Source: Rhodobacterales bacterium 32-67-9 (lineage in GTDB: Bacteria; Pseudomonadota; Alphaproteobacteria; Rhodobacterales; Rhodobacteraceae). From it: a stretch of DNA of 64,000 bases. The DNA is taken from positions 1 through 64,000 of the forward strand of contig NCEA01000008.1 in the NCBI GenBank assembly GCA_002280515.1, in the 5' to 3' direction. Shown here piece by piece: positions 8,744-18,184 of the stretch. The notes beneath the pieces are model-generated. The model was not told the DNA's origin. It saw only the letters and a list, made by a program, of their open reading frames with translations, and did no database searches. The translations under genes were made by a program, and so were the position numbers. Within the stretch, counting starts at the first letter, position 1; the number at the start of each line of letters is the position of its first letter.

Positions 8744-9241
8744 CTACGGCAGGATGACGATCTCGGTTCCGGTGCCGACCATCGCGTAGATCTCTTCCAT
8801 CTCGTTGTCTTTCACGGCGATGCAACCGGCCGTCCAGTCCTTGCCCCGGCCCTTGTTCTTGCGCGCCCGCCCGTGGATGAAGATGTCGCCCCCCGGTTCC
8901 TTGCCGAGCGCCTTCGCCTCTGCCACGTCCTGCTCGTTCGGATAGGAGATGCCGAGGGACAGGTGATAGGTGCTGTTCGGATTGCGCCGGTCGATCCGGT
9001 AGTAGCCTTCCGGCGTCTTGCCGTCGCCCTCGAACTGCTTGTCGCCAACCGGGTTGCCGCCAAGGCCGATCTTGTAGGTCTTGAGCGCCTTGGTCCCGTT
9101 GACGAGGTGCATCTTGCGCTCGCCCTTGTAGATGATGATGCGCGTCACCTCCGGTCCGTCATAGCTGCGGAACTTGGACCCGCCGCAAGCCGCGAGAAAA
9201 CCCGAGGCCGCCATCACCACGACTGACCTGCGATTGAACAT
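8744..9241 (-). CDS. L,D-transpeptidase lipoprotein (YkuD)
   Basis: A 165-aa lipoprotein with lipobox FLAAC followed by a YkuD catalytic domain. The family features are IIIYKGERKMHLV, GDGKTPEGYYRID, catalytic His in IFIHGRA and catalytic Cys in WTAGCIAVKD. The ATG at 9241 (MFNRRSVVVM...) starts the signal peptide. It differs from the other L,D-transpeptidase at 7404-8009, so the two are not a recent duplication. Convergent with the CAP lipoprotein. Confidence 0.87.
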   Translation of the reverse strand: MFNRRSVVVMAASGFLAACGGSKFRSYDGPEVTRIIIYKGERKMHLVNGTKALKTYKIGLGGNPVGDKQFEGDGKTPEGYYRIDRRNPNSTYHLSLGISYPNEQDVAEAKALGKEPGGDIFIHGRARKNKGRGKDWTAGCIAVKDNEMEEIYAMVGTGTEIVILP

Positions 9242-9338
9242 GCTGACTGCCCCTCCCCGTTCGTTCCGGTTTTTTAGCCTTCTACACAGATCGAATGGCC
9301 ACAGGAAGTCGGCAAATTTTCGCTCACGCCAAGGTGAC

Positions 9339-10550
9339 TCAACGGCTGAAGCGGGCGGCAAGCTCCACATGCGGCGACCAGCGGAACTGGTCGACGACCT
9401 GGACCCAGTCGATCGCAAAGCCGGCCTCCGTCAGGATCCGGGCATCGCGCGCGAAGGTGACGGGGTTGCAGGAGACGGCTGCGATGACCGGAACGCCGGA
9501 ACCGGCCAATTCACGGGTCTGCGCTTCGGCGCCCGCCCGGGGCGGGTCGATCACGACCGCATCGAATCGCTTCAACTCGTCGGGAAGCAACGGACGGCGG
9601 AAGAGGTCGCGCACTTCGGTTGTGACCCGGTGAAGACCTTCGGCCCGCCGCCAGCCGGCACCCAACGCCGCAAGCATCGCGGCCTCGCCCTCGACGGCAT
9701 GAACCTCGGCCCGGCCGGCGAGCGGCAGGCTGAACGTGCCGGCGCCGGCAAAGAGGTCGGCGATCCGCCTAGCGCCGCCCACCGCCTCCGTCACCGCACC
9801 GACTAGCGCCGCCTCTCCGGCCCCGGTGGCCTGGAGGAACGCACCGGCGGGCGGCACCACCCGCGCCAGGCCAAACCGCTGGATTGCCGGAGAGCGGGTG
9901 ACCACCGGCTCCCCGTTCCAGACGATCCGGGCGAGACCGGCGCGTTCGGCCAGTTCGGCAAGCTTCGAAAACAGGCTCTTATCCAGCGGCTTTCCGTCCG
10001 AAACCGACAGGTCGAGCCCACCCTCGCTTACCGTCGCGGTCAGCGCGACCTCGCCCTTGCGCGACGCGCCGAGCGCAGTGACCTCAGCCAGAAGCGGGAG
10101 TGCCGCCATCAACGCCGGATGCAGGAGCTGGCAGCCCGGTATCTCGACAATGGTTCCCGATGCGCGGCCGTGGAAGCCGACCAGCGCCCCCTTCTTCGTC
10201 CGCCGCCCGGAAAGGGTCGCCCGTCGCCGCGACTGCGGCGGCGAGGTGATCACGGAGCGAAACGGCGCATCGAGACCTTGCGCGGCAAGCGCCGTATGGA
10301 CCACATCGGCCTTCCATCCGGCGACGAAGCCGTCAGAAGCATGCATCAGGCTGCACCCGCCGCAGGCGCGGTAGTGCGGGCAGGCCGGCCTTACCCGGTC
10401 GGGCGACGGCGTGACGATCTTCGGCTCGGCCACGCGGCCATCCACGACATCGCCTTCGACAACCTCGCCCGGCAATGCCATCGGCACGAAGACCGGCCCC
10501 GGCGCGATGCCGTCGCCGAGATGGCCGAGGCGTTCGACCGTCAGCCTCAC
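9339..10550 (-). CDS. RNA m5U methyltransferase (RlmD/TrmA family) with iron-sulfur cysteines
   Basis: A 403-aa class I RNA methyltransferase. Order: an N-terminal TRAM-like segment (LGHLGDGIA... to about 45); a 4Fe-4S cysteine cluster with Cys57, Cys63, Cys66 and a later Cys in IPGCQLLHP; SAM motif DLFAGAGTFSLPL; IDPPRAG; and catalytic SCNPVTFARD. It resembles 23S rRNA uridine-C5 methyltransferases; the exact target base cannot be read from sequence. GTG start at 10550 overlaps the ABC transporter stop (GTGA, 10547-10550), so it is coupled to that operon. Confidence 0.87.
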   Translation of the reverse strand: MRLTVERLGHLGDGIAPGPVFVPMALPGEVVEGDVVDGRVAEPKIVTPSPDRVRPACPHYRACGGCSLMHASDGFVAGWKADVVHTALAAQGLDAPFRSVITSPPQSRRRATLSGRRTKKGALVGFHGRASGTIVEIPGCQLLHPALMAALPLLAEVTALGASRKGEVALTATVSEGGLDLSVSDGKPLDKSLFSKLAELAERAGLARIVWNGEPVVTRSPAIQRFGLARVVPPAGAFLQATGAGEAALVGAVTEAVGGARRIADLFAGAGTFSLPLAGRAEVHAVEGEAAMLAALGAGWRRAEGLHRVTTEVRDLFRRPLLPDELKRFDAVVIDPPRAGAEAQTRELAGSGVPVIAAVSCNPVTFARDARILTEAGFAIDWVQVVDQFRWSPHVELAARFSR

Positions 10551-12379
10551 TCCGCCGCCTCTTCGGTGCCGATGAAGCCGCCCGATTGCCGGCTCCAGTA
10601 CCGCGCATAAAGCCCGCCCCTGGCGAGGAGTTCGGAATGCGATCCCTCCTCGACCAGCCGTCCTTGATCCAGAACAACGATCCGGTCCATCTCGGCGATC
10701 GTGGACAGCCGGTGGGCGATGGCGAGCACGGTCTTGCCCTGCATCACCCGGTGCAGCGCCTCCTGCACCTGCGCCTCGACCTCGCTGTCGAGTGCGGAGG
10801 TCGCCTCGTCCAGCACCAGGATCGGCGCATCCTTCAGGAAGGCCCGTGCCAGTGCGATCCGCTGACGTTGCCCGCCCGAGAGTTTCACGCCGCGTTCGCC
10901 AAGATGCGCCTCGTAGCCCTGCCGGCCCTTGTGGTCCTGGAGCCCGTGGATGAAGTCGTCCGCCTCGGCGGCCTTGGCGGCGGCGATCATTTCCTCCTCG
11001 GTCGCGTCCGGGCGACCGTAAAGGATATTGTCGCGCGCCGAGCGATTGAACATCGCGGTTTCCTGTGTGACCATCGCGATCTGCCGCCGCAGGCTTTCCT
11101 GCGTCACCTTGCGGACATCGTGCCCGTCGACCAGAATCCTGCCGTTTTCGGCGTCATAGAGACGTAAAAGCAGCGCGACGAGCGTCGATTTCCCGGCGCC
11201 AGATGCGCCGACGATACCCAGCTTTTCACCCGGCCGGATCGTCAAGTCGACGCGATCAAGCCCGCCCGCCGTGCGGCCGTAGGCAAAGCTCACATCCTCG
11301 AACCGGACCTCGCCGCCGATGCGGTCGAGCTGTTCCGCCCCGGGCGCATCGGTCAGGGTATGCGGCGGCGTCAGGGTGCGGATTCCATCCTCCACCTCGC
11401 CTATCGAGGCATAGATCGACATCAGCGTGAAGCTGACCCAGCCTGTCATCTGCGCGATACGGATGGAGATCGTGCCGGCCGCCGCTATGTCCCCGGTCGT
11501 GGCGGTGCCCTTGATCCAGAGCAGCAATGCCCCGCCGATCAGGATCAGCGGCAAGATCCCGGCAATCGTCATCAGCGCCAGCCGGAACCAGGCCGAGAGC
11601 ACACCGAAATCGAGCGCGGTATCGCGGAACCCCGACATGGCGCGCAATGCGGCGCGGTCCTCATGCTCGGCATGGGCGAAAAGCTTCACTGTCTTGATAT
11701 TGGTGATCGTATCGACGACCTGCCCGGTCACCATCGCCCGCGCGCCGGCGCGCGCCGCGGACTTACCGCGCACCTTCGGCAGAAACGCCCGGATCAGCGT
11801 GAGGTAGGCGACGATCCAGACGGCCAGCGCGACGGCCATCCAGCTGTCGATGGTCATGAGGAACACCACCGACCCCGCCAGCGAGGCGAGCGCGAAGGCA
11901 ATCGTGTTGATCGATTCGCTGGCAACATCGGTCACCGCCCGCGCCGCCTGCATCTGCTTTTGCGCAATGCGCCCGGCGAAGTCGTTGTCGAAGAACGTCA
12001 CCGCCTGTCCGAGCGTCCAACGATGCAGCCGCGACAACACGAGCGGCAGGACGTTCGGCTGGACGATGACCGAGTTCGACGCGGCGGAAAGGCCGAAGGC
12101 AACCGGCCGCAGGATGACGAGGAAAACCGCGAACGCAGCCAGCAGCCGCCAGTGGTCGGACAGGATTGTCAGCGGATCTCCGGTTTCCGCCGCATCGACG
12201 ATGGCGCCGAGGAACCATGCGGTTACCACCTCCATCGTGCCGGCGATGGCCGACAGGATCGCGGCCAGGATCAACGGCCACCAGGCCCCCGAAAGGCACC
12301 ACAGGAAGAACGCGCCGAGGCTTCGCGGCGGCGGTCCCTCGGCGGGGCGAAACGCGTCGATCATGTCGCCAGCCTTCAT
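10547..12379 (-). CDS. ABC exporter half-transporter, second subunit
   Basis: A 610-aa fusion of a six-helix transmembrane domain (about 25-320) and an ATPase domain. The ATPase shows Walker A GASGAGKST, signature LSGGQRQRIALARA, Walker B LVLDEATSALDSE and the H-loop AIAHRLST. It starts by ATGA overlap (12376-12379) with the preceding half-transporter gene, so the two probably form a heterodimeric exporter (MsbA/BmrCD-like). Both nucleotide sites look catalytically intact. Substrate unknown; lipid or drug are the usual options. Confidence 0.88.
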   Translation of the reverse strand: MKAGDMIDAFRPAEGPPPRSLGAFFLWCLSGAWWPLILAAILSAIAGTMEVVTAWFLGAIVDAAETGDPLTILSDHWRLLAAFAVFLVILRPVAFGLSAASNSVIVQPNVLPLVLSRLHRWTLGQAVTFFDNDFAGRIAQKQMQAARAVTDVASESINTIAFALASLAGSVVFLMTIDSWMAVALAVWIVAYLTLIRAFLPKVRGKSAARAGARAMVTGQVVDTITNIKTVKLFAHAEHEDRAALRAMSGFRDTALDFGVLSAWFRLALMTIAGILPLILIGGALLLWIKGTATTGDIAAAGTISIRIAQMTGWVSFTLMSIYASIGEVEDGIRTLTPPHTLTDAPGAEQLDRIGGEVRFEDVSFAYGRTAGGLDRVDLTIRPGEKLGIVGASGAGKSTLVALLLRLYDAENGRILVDGHDVRKVTQESLRRQIAMVTQETAMFNRSARDNILYGRPDATEEEMIAAAKAAEADDFIHGLQDHKGRQGYEAHLGERGVKLSGGQRQRIALARAFLKDAPILVLDEATSALDSEVEAQVQEALHRVMQGKTVLAIAHRLSTIAEMDRIVVLDQGRLVEEGSHSELLARGGLYARYWSRQSGGFIGTEEAAE

Positions 12380-14226
12380 TCCGCCGCCTCCGCCTCGTCC
12401 GTGCCGATGAAGCCACCCGACTGCCGGTTCCAGAACCGGGCGTAAAGGCCCTTCTGGTCCAGAAGCTGGGCATGGGTTCCGATTTCGGCAACCTTGCCGT
12501 CGTCAAGGACGACGATCCGGTCCATCCGGGCGATGGTCGAAAGCCGGTGGGCGATGGCGATGACGGTCTTGCCCTCCATCACGCCATAGAGCGTGTCGAG
12601 GATCGCCGCCTCGACCTCGCTGTCGAGCGCCGATGTCGCCTCGTCCAGCACCAGGATCGGCGCATCCTTGAGGATGACACGCGCAAGCGCGATCCGCTGA
12701 CGCTGCCCGCCCGAAAGCTTCACGCCGCGTTCGCCGACCTGCGCGTCATAGCCCTTGCGGCCTTCTGGATCGGTCAGGTCGAGGATGAACGCGTGCGCCT
12801 CGGCCCGTTTCGCGGCACGGATCACCGCTGCCTCGGTCGCATCGGGTTGACCGTAAAGGATGTTGTCGCGCACCGAGCGATGCAGGAGAGAGCTGTCCTG
12901 CTGCACCATGCCGATGCGGCTGCGCAGGCTGTCCTGTGTCACCGCCACGATATCCTGCCCGTCGATGCGGATATGCCCCGCCTCGGCGTCATAGAACCGC
13001 AGGAGGAGCTTCACCAGCGTCGACTTGCCCGAACCGGAGCGGCCGACAAGGCCGATCTTCTCGCCCGGACGGATCGTCAGGTCGAAACGGTCGAGCCCGC
13101 CGAATCCGCGGCCGTAATGGTGGCTGAGCCCGTCGATCTCAATCTCTCCGGTCCTGAAGTCGAGAGGCTTGGCGCCGGGCCGGTCGACAAGATCGACCGG
13201 CTGGGCAATGGTCTGCATCCCCTCGGCCACAATGCCAAGCGACTGGACGAGGTTCGTCATCGCCCACATGATCCAGTAGGTCATCGAATTCAGCCGCAGA
13301 ACCAGCGCCGAGGCCGCCGCGACGGTTCCGACACTCGCCTGCCCGTGATACCAGAGATACATCGCCAGTGCCGTCACCGACACGATCAGCGCACCGTTGA
13401 GTAAGGTCAGCAGGACGTCCATCCAGGTGATGATTCGCATCTCGCGGGCGAAGGTGGTGCGCAGGTTCTCGATGGTCTCGCCGACATAGGCGATCTCCCG
13501 GTCATCATGCGCGAACATCTTGACCGAATGGATGTTGGTGAAGCTGTCGACGACCCGACCCGTCACCGCCGACCGTGCATCCGACGAGGCGGTCGAGGCT
13601 GGCCCGGCCCGCCGCACCGTCCAGCGCATCAGCACGAGGTAGAGCGCGGCCCAGATCAGCATCGGCGCCATCAGGCGCGGATCGGCATTGCCCAGCAGCA
13701 AAACGGCGCCGACCAGCGTGGTCAGCGCGAAGGCCACCGCGTCGAAGACCTGAAACACCGCATCGCCGGCGGCGGGGGGCGTCTGCATCACCCGGTTGGC
13801 GATGCGCCCGGCAAAATCGTTCTCGAACCAGCCGACCGACTGCCGCAGCACATGCCGGATCGACCGCCAGCGGAAAAGCGCGCCGTAATTGACGAGGATC
13901 GTGTTGTGCAGAAGCGCCACATCGATGCCGGAGACGATAGGGCGCAGCAGAAGGATCACCAGTGCCGCGATGAGGAATTCTGTCCCGTGATCGCGCAACA
14001 CCTCGGCCGGGGTGCCTTGTGCGAGGACATCCACCAGCCGGCCAACATACCAGATCAGCGCAACATCAAGGGCCGCCGAGACGCATTTTAGGAGTGCGGT
14101 GACCGCGAACACGCCGCGGAACGGCCGGGAATAGTCCCGCATGAACGCCAGGAGACGCCGGGGCGGCGTGTCCGTTTCCGCATAGGGGACGTAAGGATCG
14201 ACGAGATTCTCGAAGAACCGGAACAT
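12376..14226 (-). CDS. ABC exporter half-transporter, first subunit
   Basis: A 616-aa half-transporter with an N-terminal transmembrane domain (about 35-330) and a C-terminal ATPase with Walker A GRSGSGKST, LSGGQRQRIALARV, LVLDEATSALDSE and AIAHRLST. The C-terminal stretch RQSGGFIGTDEAEAAE closely mirrors the tail of its partner (RQSGGFIGTEEAAE), pointing to ancient duplication. First gene of a three-gene unit with its partner and the RNA methyltransferase. The LysE gene upstream is 57 bases away on the same strand. Confidence 0.88.
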   Translation of the reverse strand: MFRFFENLVDPYVPYAETDTPPRRLLAFMRDYSRPFRGVFAVTALLKCVSAALDVALIWYVGRLVDVLAQGTPAEVLRDHGTEFLIAALVILLLRPIVSGIDVALLHNTILVNYGALFRWRSIRHVLRQSVGWFENDFAGRIANRVMQTPPAAGDAVFQVFDAVAFALTTLVGAVLLLGNADPRLMAPMLIWAALYLVLMRWTVRRAGPASTASSDARSAVTGRVVDSFTNIHSVKMFAHDDREIAYVGETIENLRTTFAREMRIITWMDVLLTLLNGALIVSVTALAMYLWYHGQASVGTVAAASALVLRLNSMTYWIMWAMTNLVQSLGIVAEGMQTIAQPVDLVDRPGAKPLDFRTGEIEIDGLSHHYGRGFGGLDRFDLTIRPGEKIGLVGRSGSGKSTLVKLLLRFYDAEAGHIRIDGQDIVAVTQDSLRSRIGMVQQDSSLLHRSVRDNILYGQPDATEAAVIRAAKRAEAHAFILDLTDPEGRKGYDAQVGERGVKLSGGQRQRIALARVILKDAPILVLDEATSALDSEVEAAILDTLYGVMEGKTVIAIAHRLSTIARMDRIVVLDDGKVAEIGTHAQLLDQKGLYARFWNRQSGGFIGTDEAEAAE

Positions 14227-14283
14227 CGGAGGGGCCTTTCGGGTTGCCGGACGGATATAGCGCGGTCCGGCGGAAAGGGGAAC

Positions 14284-14880
14284 TCAGTGGCGGACCAGAC
14301 TGACGATGCTGAGCACGATGAGGCCGGCCATGATCAGGTTGAAGACCTTGAGCCGTTTCGCCGTCGTCAGCCAGCGGGCGATCGCCTGCCCCGCATAGGT
14401 CCATGTGGCCGCCGAGAAGAGGCCAAGCGTCAGGAAGGTCACGGTGACGACCGCCGCCGTAGTCACCGGCGCCGTGGGCAGGATGAACTGCGAGGTTGCG
14501 GCGACGGCCATCGACCAGGCCTTGGGATTGATCCACTGGAAGCCTACGGCCTGAAGATAGCTCATCGGGTGGATGCCGCTCGATTTCGACCCTATTCCGC
14601 CCGAAGTGGCGATCTTCCAAGCGATCCACAAGAGCAAGAGCGCCCCACCCCAGCGCAGCGTCTCGCGCAGGAGCGCGCTCGTCTGGAAGAGTCCGCCCAG
14701 GAGGAGGCCGACAATCAGCAGCATCAGCGGGAAGCCGGTCGCGACACCCAGCAGATGCGCCGTGGTTCGACGAAAGCCGAAATTCGCGCCGGAGGCGGCC
14801 AGCATCGCGTTATTCGGCCCCGGCGTGAAGAGCGTGGCCAACGCCAGCGCGACAAGCGCGGGAAATGTATCGACGGTCAT
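14284..14880 (-). CDS. LysE/RhtB-family amino-acid exporter
   Basis: A 198-aa inner-membrane protein with about six hydrophobic segments and the LysE-family signature TLFTPGPNNAMLAASGANFGFR near the N-terminus (roughly 17-38), plus FQWINPKAWSMAV mid-protein. Family members export amino acids or related metabolites; the substrate here is unknown. Start ATG at 14880 fits the first membrane helix. It precedes the ABC exporter genes and may be cotranscribed. Confidence 0.88.
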   Translation of the reverse strand: MTVDTFPALVALALATLFTPGPNNAMLAASGANFGFRRTTAHLLGVATGFPLMLLIVGLLLGGLFQTSALLRETLRWGGALLLLWIAWKIATSGGIGSKSSGIHPMSYLQAVGFQWINPKAWSMAVAATSQFILPTAPVTTAAVVTVTFLTLGLFSAATWTYAGQAIARWLTTAKRLKVFNLIMAGLIVLSIVSLVRH

Positions 14881-14935
14881 CTCTTCCCCAATGGTCGTAA
14901 CAGCGGATCATCCTGCCCTTCGCCGCCACCGGGTT

Positions 14936-16078
14936 TCAAGCGAGCAATTGTTCCCGAGACAATTCGAACCCCGACGCGATCCAGCGCGTCTCAAGCTCTT
15001 TCAGCCGGGCGCCGAGTTCAGGACCGGAGAGCGTCGGCATCAAGTCGCTTGCCCGAAGCGGAAATTCCGCACCCGCGCCCCGCGCGACGTCGATTTCCCA
15101 GCCCTCGGGCAACGGTGCCTCCAGGACCGCAGCCCGGAGCAGCACCACATCGCGCGCAAGTTCGGCGCCGTGGCGGTAAGCCAGTTCCGCCGGTCCCTCC
15201 ATCGAGCCGATGCCGTCTGAAAGCACCGTCAACTTGCGAGCCTCGTCGCGCGACAGGCGCAGCGCGTCGGTCGGGTCCGGCCCGCCCAGCGCGGCAAGCC
15301 GGCGCAGCCAGTCGGGGGCGTAGGGCGGTTCCAGATGCACGAGCGGCGCCAGCGCTCGCGGATCAGTGCCCGGCAGCACCCGGCCGAGAACCCCTGTCGC
15401 CCGCATCGCCGCCACCGCTGGCGCCGGGTCCGGCGCGGCGAGAAGACGGCGCATCTCATGGCCGATCCGTTCGCGCGAAAGCGACTCTGTTCCGACCGAA
15501 TTCTCGGCACAGGCCGACAGCGCCCCGGCATCCATCCCGACCTCCGGATCGCCATACCAGGCGTGGAAACGGAAGAACCGCAGGATGCGCAGGTAGTCCT
15601 CGCGGATGCGCGCGCCGGCATCGCCGACAAAACGGACGCGCCGTTCGAGAAGGTCCGGCAAACCGCCCAAAGGGTCGATCAAACGGCCGCCGGCATCGGC
15701 GTAAAGCGCGTTCATGGTAAAGTCGCGCCGCGCCGCGTCCTCCTCGATCCGGGTCGCGAAGGCAACGGTGGCGTGGCGGCCATGGGTTTCGACGTCGCGG
15801 CGGAAGGTCGTGACCTCATGCGGTTCGCCCGCGACGATGATGGTGACGGTGCCATGCTCGATCCCGGTCGGCACGACCTTCAGCCCGGCGGCCTTCGCCA
15901 GCGCGATGACCCGCTCCGGCACCGCGTCCGTCGCAATGTCGATGTCGGCGACCGGTTGATGCAGAAGCGCATTGCGGACGCAACCGCCGACCAGAAGTCC
16001 CTGATGGCCGGCATCGGTCAGCAGGTGGAGCACCCGCTGCACGCCGTCCGCCTCGATCCAGTCGCCGTCGATCCTCAT
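14936..16078 (-). CDS. cca: CCA tRNA nucleotidyltransferase
   Basis: A 380-aa class II nucleotidyltransferase that adds or repairs the 3' CCA of tRNA. Signatures: LVGGCVRNALLHQPVADIDIAT (nucleotidyltransferase loop with the metal-binding Asp pair), RRDFTMNALYAD, and IREDYLRILRFFRFHAWYG. The start at 16078 overlaps the NUDIX stop as ATGA (16075-16078); the frame is open upstream but antisense to real genes. Part of an hslO-nudix-cca unit with overlapping ends. Confidence 0.9.
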   Translation of the reverse strand: MRIDGDWIEADGVQRVLHLLTDAGHQGLLVGGCVRNALLHQPVADIDIATDAVPERVIALAKAAGLKVVPTGIEHGTVTIIVAGEPHEVTTFRRDVETHGRHATVAFATRIEEDAARRDFTMNALYADAGGRLIDPLGGLPDLLERRVRFVGDAGARIREDYLRILRFFRFHAWYGDPEVGMDAGALSACAENSVGTESLSRERIGHEMRRLLAAPDPAPAVAAMRATGVLGRVLPGTDPRALAPLVHLEPPYAPDWLRRLAALGGPDPTDALRLSRDEARKLTVLSDGIGSMEGPAELAYRHGAELARDVVLLRAAVLEAPLPEGWEIDVARGAGAEFPLRASDLMPTLSGPELGARLKELETRWIASGFELSREQLLA

Positions 16079-16677
16079 TCCGCCATCCGGTCCGCCAACG
16101 CCTTCAGGATACGCGCGGTTGCGCCCCAGATGTAATAGGGTCCGTAGGGCACTACATAATAGCGCCGGATCTGGCCGCGCCAGCGTCTGCCCTCGATCCG
16201 GAAATTCGCCGGATCCGCGACATGGGAAAGCGGAACGGAAAAGACCTCGTCGACTTCGCCGGCCTCCGGAACGGGCGTGAAAACGGCTCTGATCCACCCG
16301 AAAACCGGCGTCACGACGAAACCAGTGACGGTTTCATGCGCGCCCATCGTGCCCAGAACCTCGACCATGCCCGTCGGCAAGCCGATCTCTTCCTCCGCCT
16401 CGCGCAATGCCGCCGCGACCGGATCGGCGTCGCCGTCGTCAACCTTGCCGCCGGGAAAGGCGATCTGGCCGGGATGGTGCTTCAACCGCGAGGAGCGTTT
16501 GGTGAGGATCACCTCCGCCCCGCGCCGGCCCCGGATGAGAGGGACGAGAACTCCGGCCGGACGCAGCACACGGCCCGCGTCCAGAACCGTGCCGGGGTTG
16601 AGGTCGTAATCCGACGTATTGCGCCCGGGACGGTTCAGCGCTTGGCGAACCGGCGCGAACGGATCAGCTGTCGGCAT
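16075..16677 (-). CDS. NUDIX hydrolase, CoA pyrophosphatase-like
   Basis: A 200-aa NUDIX hydrolase with the box GGKVDDGDADPVAAALREAEEEIGL and the upstream LTKRSSRLKHHPGQIAFPG typical of the CoA diphosphatase (NudL/PCD1) subgroup, which cleaves CoA to phosphopantetheine and adenosine 3',5'-bisphosphate. The start at 16677 lies inside the 3' end of hslO (14-base overlap). Its stop overlaps the cca start. Housecleaning function is likely; substrate is by family analogy. Confidence 0.85.
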   Translation of the reverse strand: MPTADPFAPVRQALNRPGRNTSDYDLNPGTVLDAGRVLRPAGVLVPLIRGRRGAEVILTKRSSRLKHHPGQIAFPGGKVDDGDADPVAAALREAEEEIGLPTGMVEVLGTMGAHETVTGFVVTPVFGWIRAVFTPVPEAGEVDEVFSVPLSHVADPANFRIEGRRWRGQIRRYYVVPYGPYYIWGATARILKALADRMAE

Positions 16678-17665
16678 CGGGGGATTTCGTCGCCTCGAAG
16701 CCGAGCGTCTCGGGGTCGAACCCGTAATGCGCGCCGCAGAACTGGCAGTCGGCGGTGACGATGCCATCCTCGGTGGTCATGTGCGCGATATCCTTGGCCG
16801 AGTAGATCGACAGACTTTCACGCACCTTGTCCGGCGAACAGGAGCAGCCAAACTTGACAGACTGTGCATCGTAGACGCGCGGTCCTTCCTCGTGGAAGAG
16901 CCGGACGAGAAGGTCGGTCGGGGCGACCTGCGGGCCGATCAGCTCCAGCTCCTCGACCGTGTCGAGCAGAAGGTTGGCGCGGGACCAGTTCTCGCCCTCG
17001 TCACCGTCGAGAATGTCACCCGCCGCCAGCAATCCGCCCTCGCCGCTGGCGCCTTCCGACGCGACGAAGGGCGATGCCTTGGGCATGTGCTGCAACATCA
17101 CGCCACCCGCGCGCCAACGCTCCCCCTCCCCCGCGAGGCGGGAGCGGCCGAACGACAGGGTAAAGCGCGTGGGAAGTTGTTCGGATTGGGCGAAATACGT
17201 CTCTGCGCAGGCGGAAAGCGAGCCGCCGGCGATGGGTGTGATCCCCTGATAGGGCGTGGTTCCCGCTCCCTGATCGAGCAGGATCGCGAAGTAGCCATGA
17301 CCGATCTGGCCAAAGCCCGGCGTCGCGGGATCCACCCGATCCGCGTCGTAGGAGGCCCAGGCCCGGATGCGCGCAGGCTCGCCCTCTGCCTCGGGCGCGT
17401 AATAGTCGGTCGCGATGATCCGCACCGGGCCATCGCCCCGGATCTGGAGCGAGAGCTTCCAGCGCAGCTTGATCGTCTGCCCGATCAGCGCGGTCAGCAG
17501 CGCGGCCTCGGCTACCAGCGCCTCGATCACGCCGGGGTAGGTGTGCTGTGACAGGATCCTGTCGAGCACCCCGTCAAGCCGTGCCACCCGGCCGCGAATA
17601 TCCGAGCGGTCGAGTTGAAACGGCAGGACGGTATCGTCCCAGGCGATCTGCGTCAGGTGTGTCAT
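16664..17665 (-). CDS. hslO: Hsp33 redox-regulated chaperone
   Basis: A 333-aa cytoplasmic holdase activated by oxidation. The zinc-binding/redox cysteines are visible near the C-terminus as C-S-C (KFGCSCSPDKV) and C-QF-C (TADCQFCGAHYGF). The core has LTALIGQTIKLRWKLSLQI and GGSLSACAETYFAQSEQ. ATG at 17665 follows AAGGAAA. The last 14 bases overlap the NUDIX gene, suggesting coupling. A second NUDIX gene is divergent, 75 bases upstream. Confidence 0.92.
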   Translation of the reverse strand: MTHLTQIAWDDTVLPFQLDRSDIRGRVARLDGVLDRILSQHTYPGVIEALVAEAALLTALIGQTIKLRWKLSLQIRGDGPVRIIATDYYAPEAEGEPARIRAWASYDADRVDPATPGFGQIGHGYFAILLDQGAGTTPYQGITPIAGGSLSACAETYFAQSEQLPTRFTLSFGRSRLAGEGERWRAGGVMLQHMPKASPFVASEGASGEGGLLAAGDILDGDEGENWSRANLLLDTVEELELIGPQVAPTDLLVRLFHEEGPRVYDAQSVKFGCSCSPDKVRESLSIYSAKDIAHMTTEDGIVTADCQFCGAHYGFDPETLGFEATKSPDADS

Positions 17666-17740
17666 GGGGTTTCCTTGCGGCTTGCGCCCTGCCATACCCC
17701 GACAATATGGGGACGACAACCCGGAGGCCAAGGGACGGCG

Positions 17741-18184
17741 ATGATCAGACGGTTTGGTGAGCCGCTCGTGCGGGGCCAGCGATATCGGCTTCGGCACGGG
17801 GTCTATGCCGTGCTTCTGCGTGGCCGCGACGTTCTCCTGACCCATCAGGTCGAGCCGGATCCGGAATTCCAGTTGCCCGGCGGCGGCATAGACCCCGGCG
17901 AATCGCCCTTGCGCGCGCTGCACCGGGAGGTCGGGGAAGAAACCGGCTGGACCATCGCCGAGCCGCGCCGCATCGGTGCGTTCCGGCGGTTCGCCTACAT
18001 GCCGGAATACGATAAATGGGCCGAAAAGCTGTGCACGGTCTATCTGGCACGGCCGACCCGCCGAATCGGGCCTCCCACTGAACCGGGCCATCGCGCGGTC
18101 TGGGCGCCGATCGAGGCGGCGGGCCCGCTTCTCGGCAACGACGGTGACCGGCATTTCCTCGACCTGGTGCGGCGCGGTCTTTAG
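17741..18184 (+). CDS. NUDIX hydrolase
   Basis: A 147-aa protein with the NUDIX box GGGIDPGESPLRALHREVGEETGW (about 48-71) inside a compact single-domain fold. It probably hydrolyses a nucleoside diphosphate derivative, but the subgroup cannot be assigned. ATG at 17741 follows AAGGGACGG. Its TAG stop (18182-18184) overlaps the TAA stop of the convergent response-regulator gene (18181-18183), leaving no room for a terminator between them. Confidence 0.85.
   Translation: MIRRFGEPLVRGQRYRLRHGVYAVLLRGRDVLLTHQVEPDPEFQLPGGGIDPGESPLRALHREVGEETGWTIAEPRRIGAFRRFAYMPEYDKWAEKLCTVYLARPTRRIGPPTEPGHRAVWAPIEAAGPLLGNDGDRHFLDLVRRGL

Noticed and set aside
10547-14226. Recent tandem duplication of the ABC exporter genes
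   Set aside because: The two share motifs and similar C-terminal tails, but their membrane domains differ widely, so this is an old heterodimer pair.
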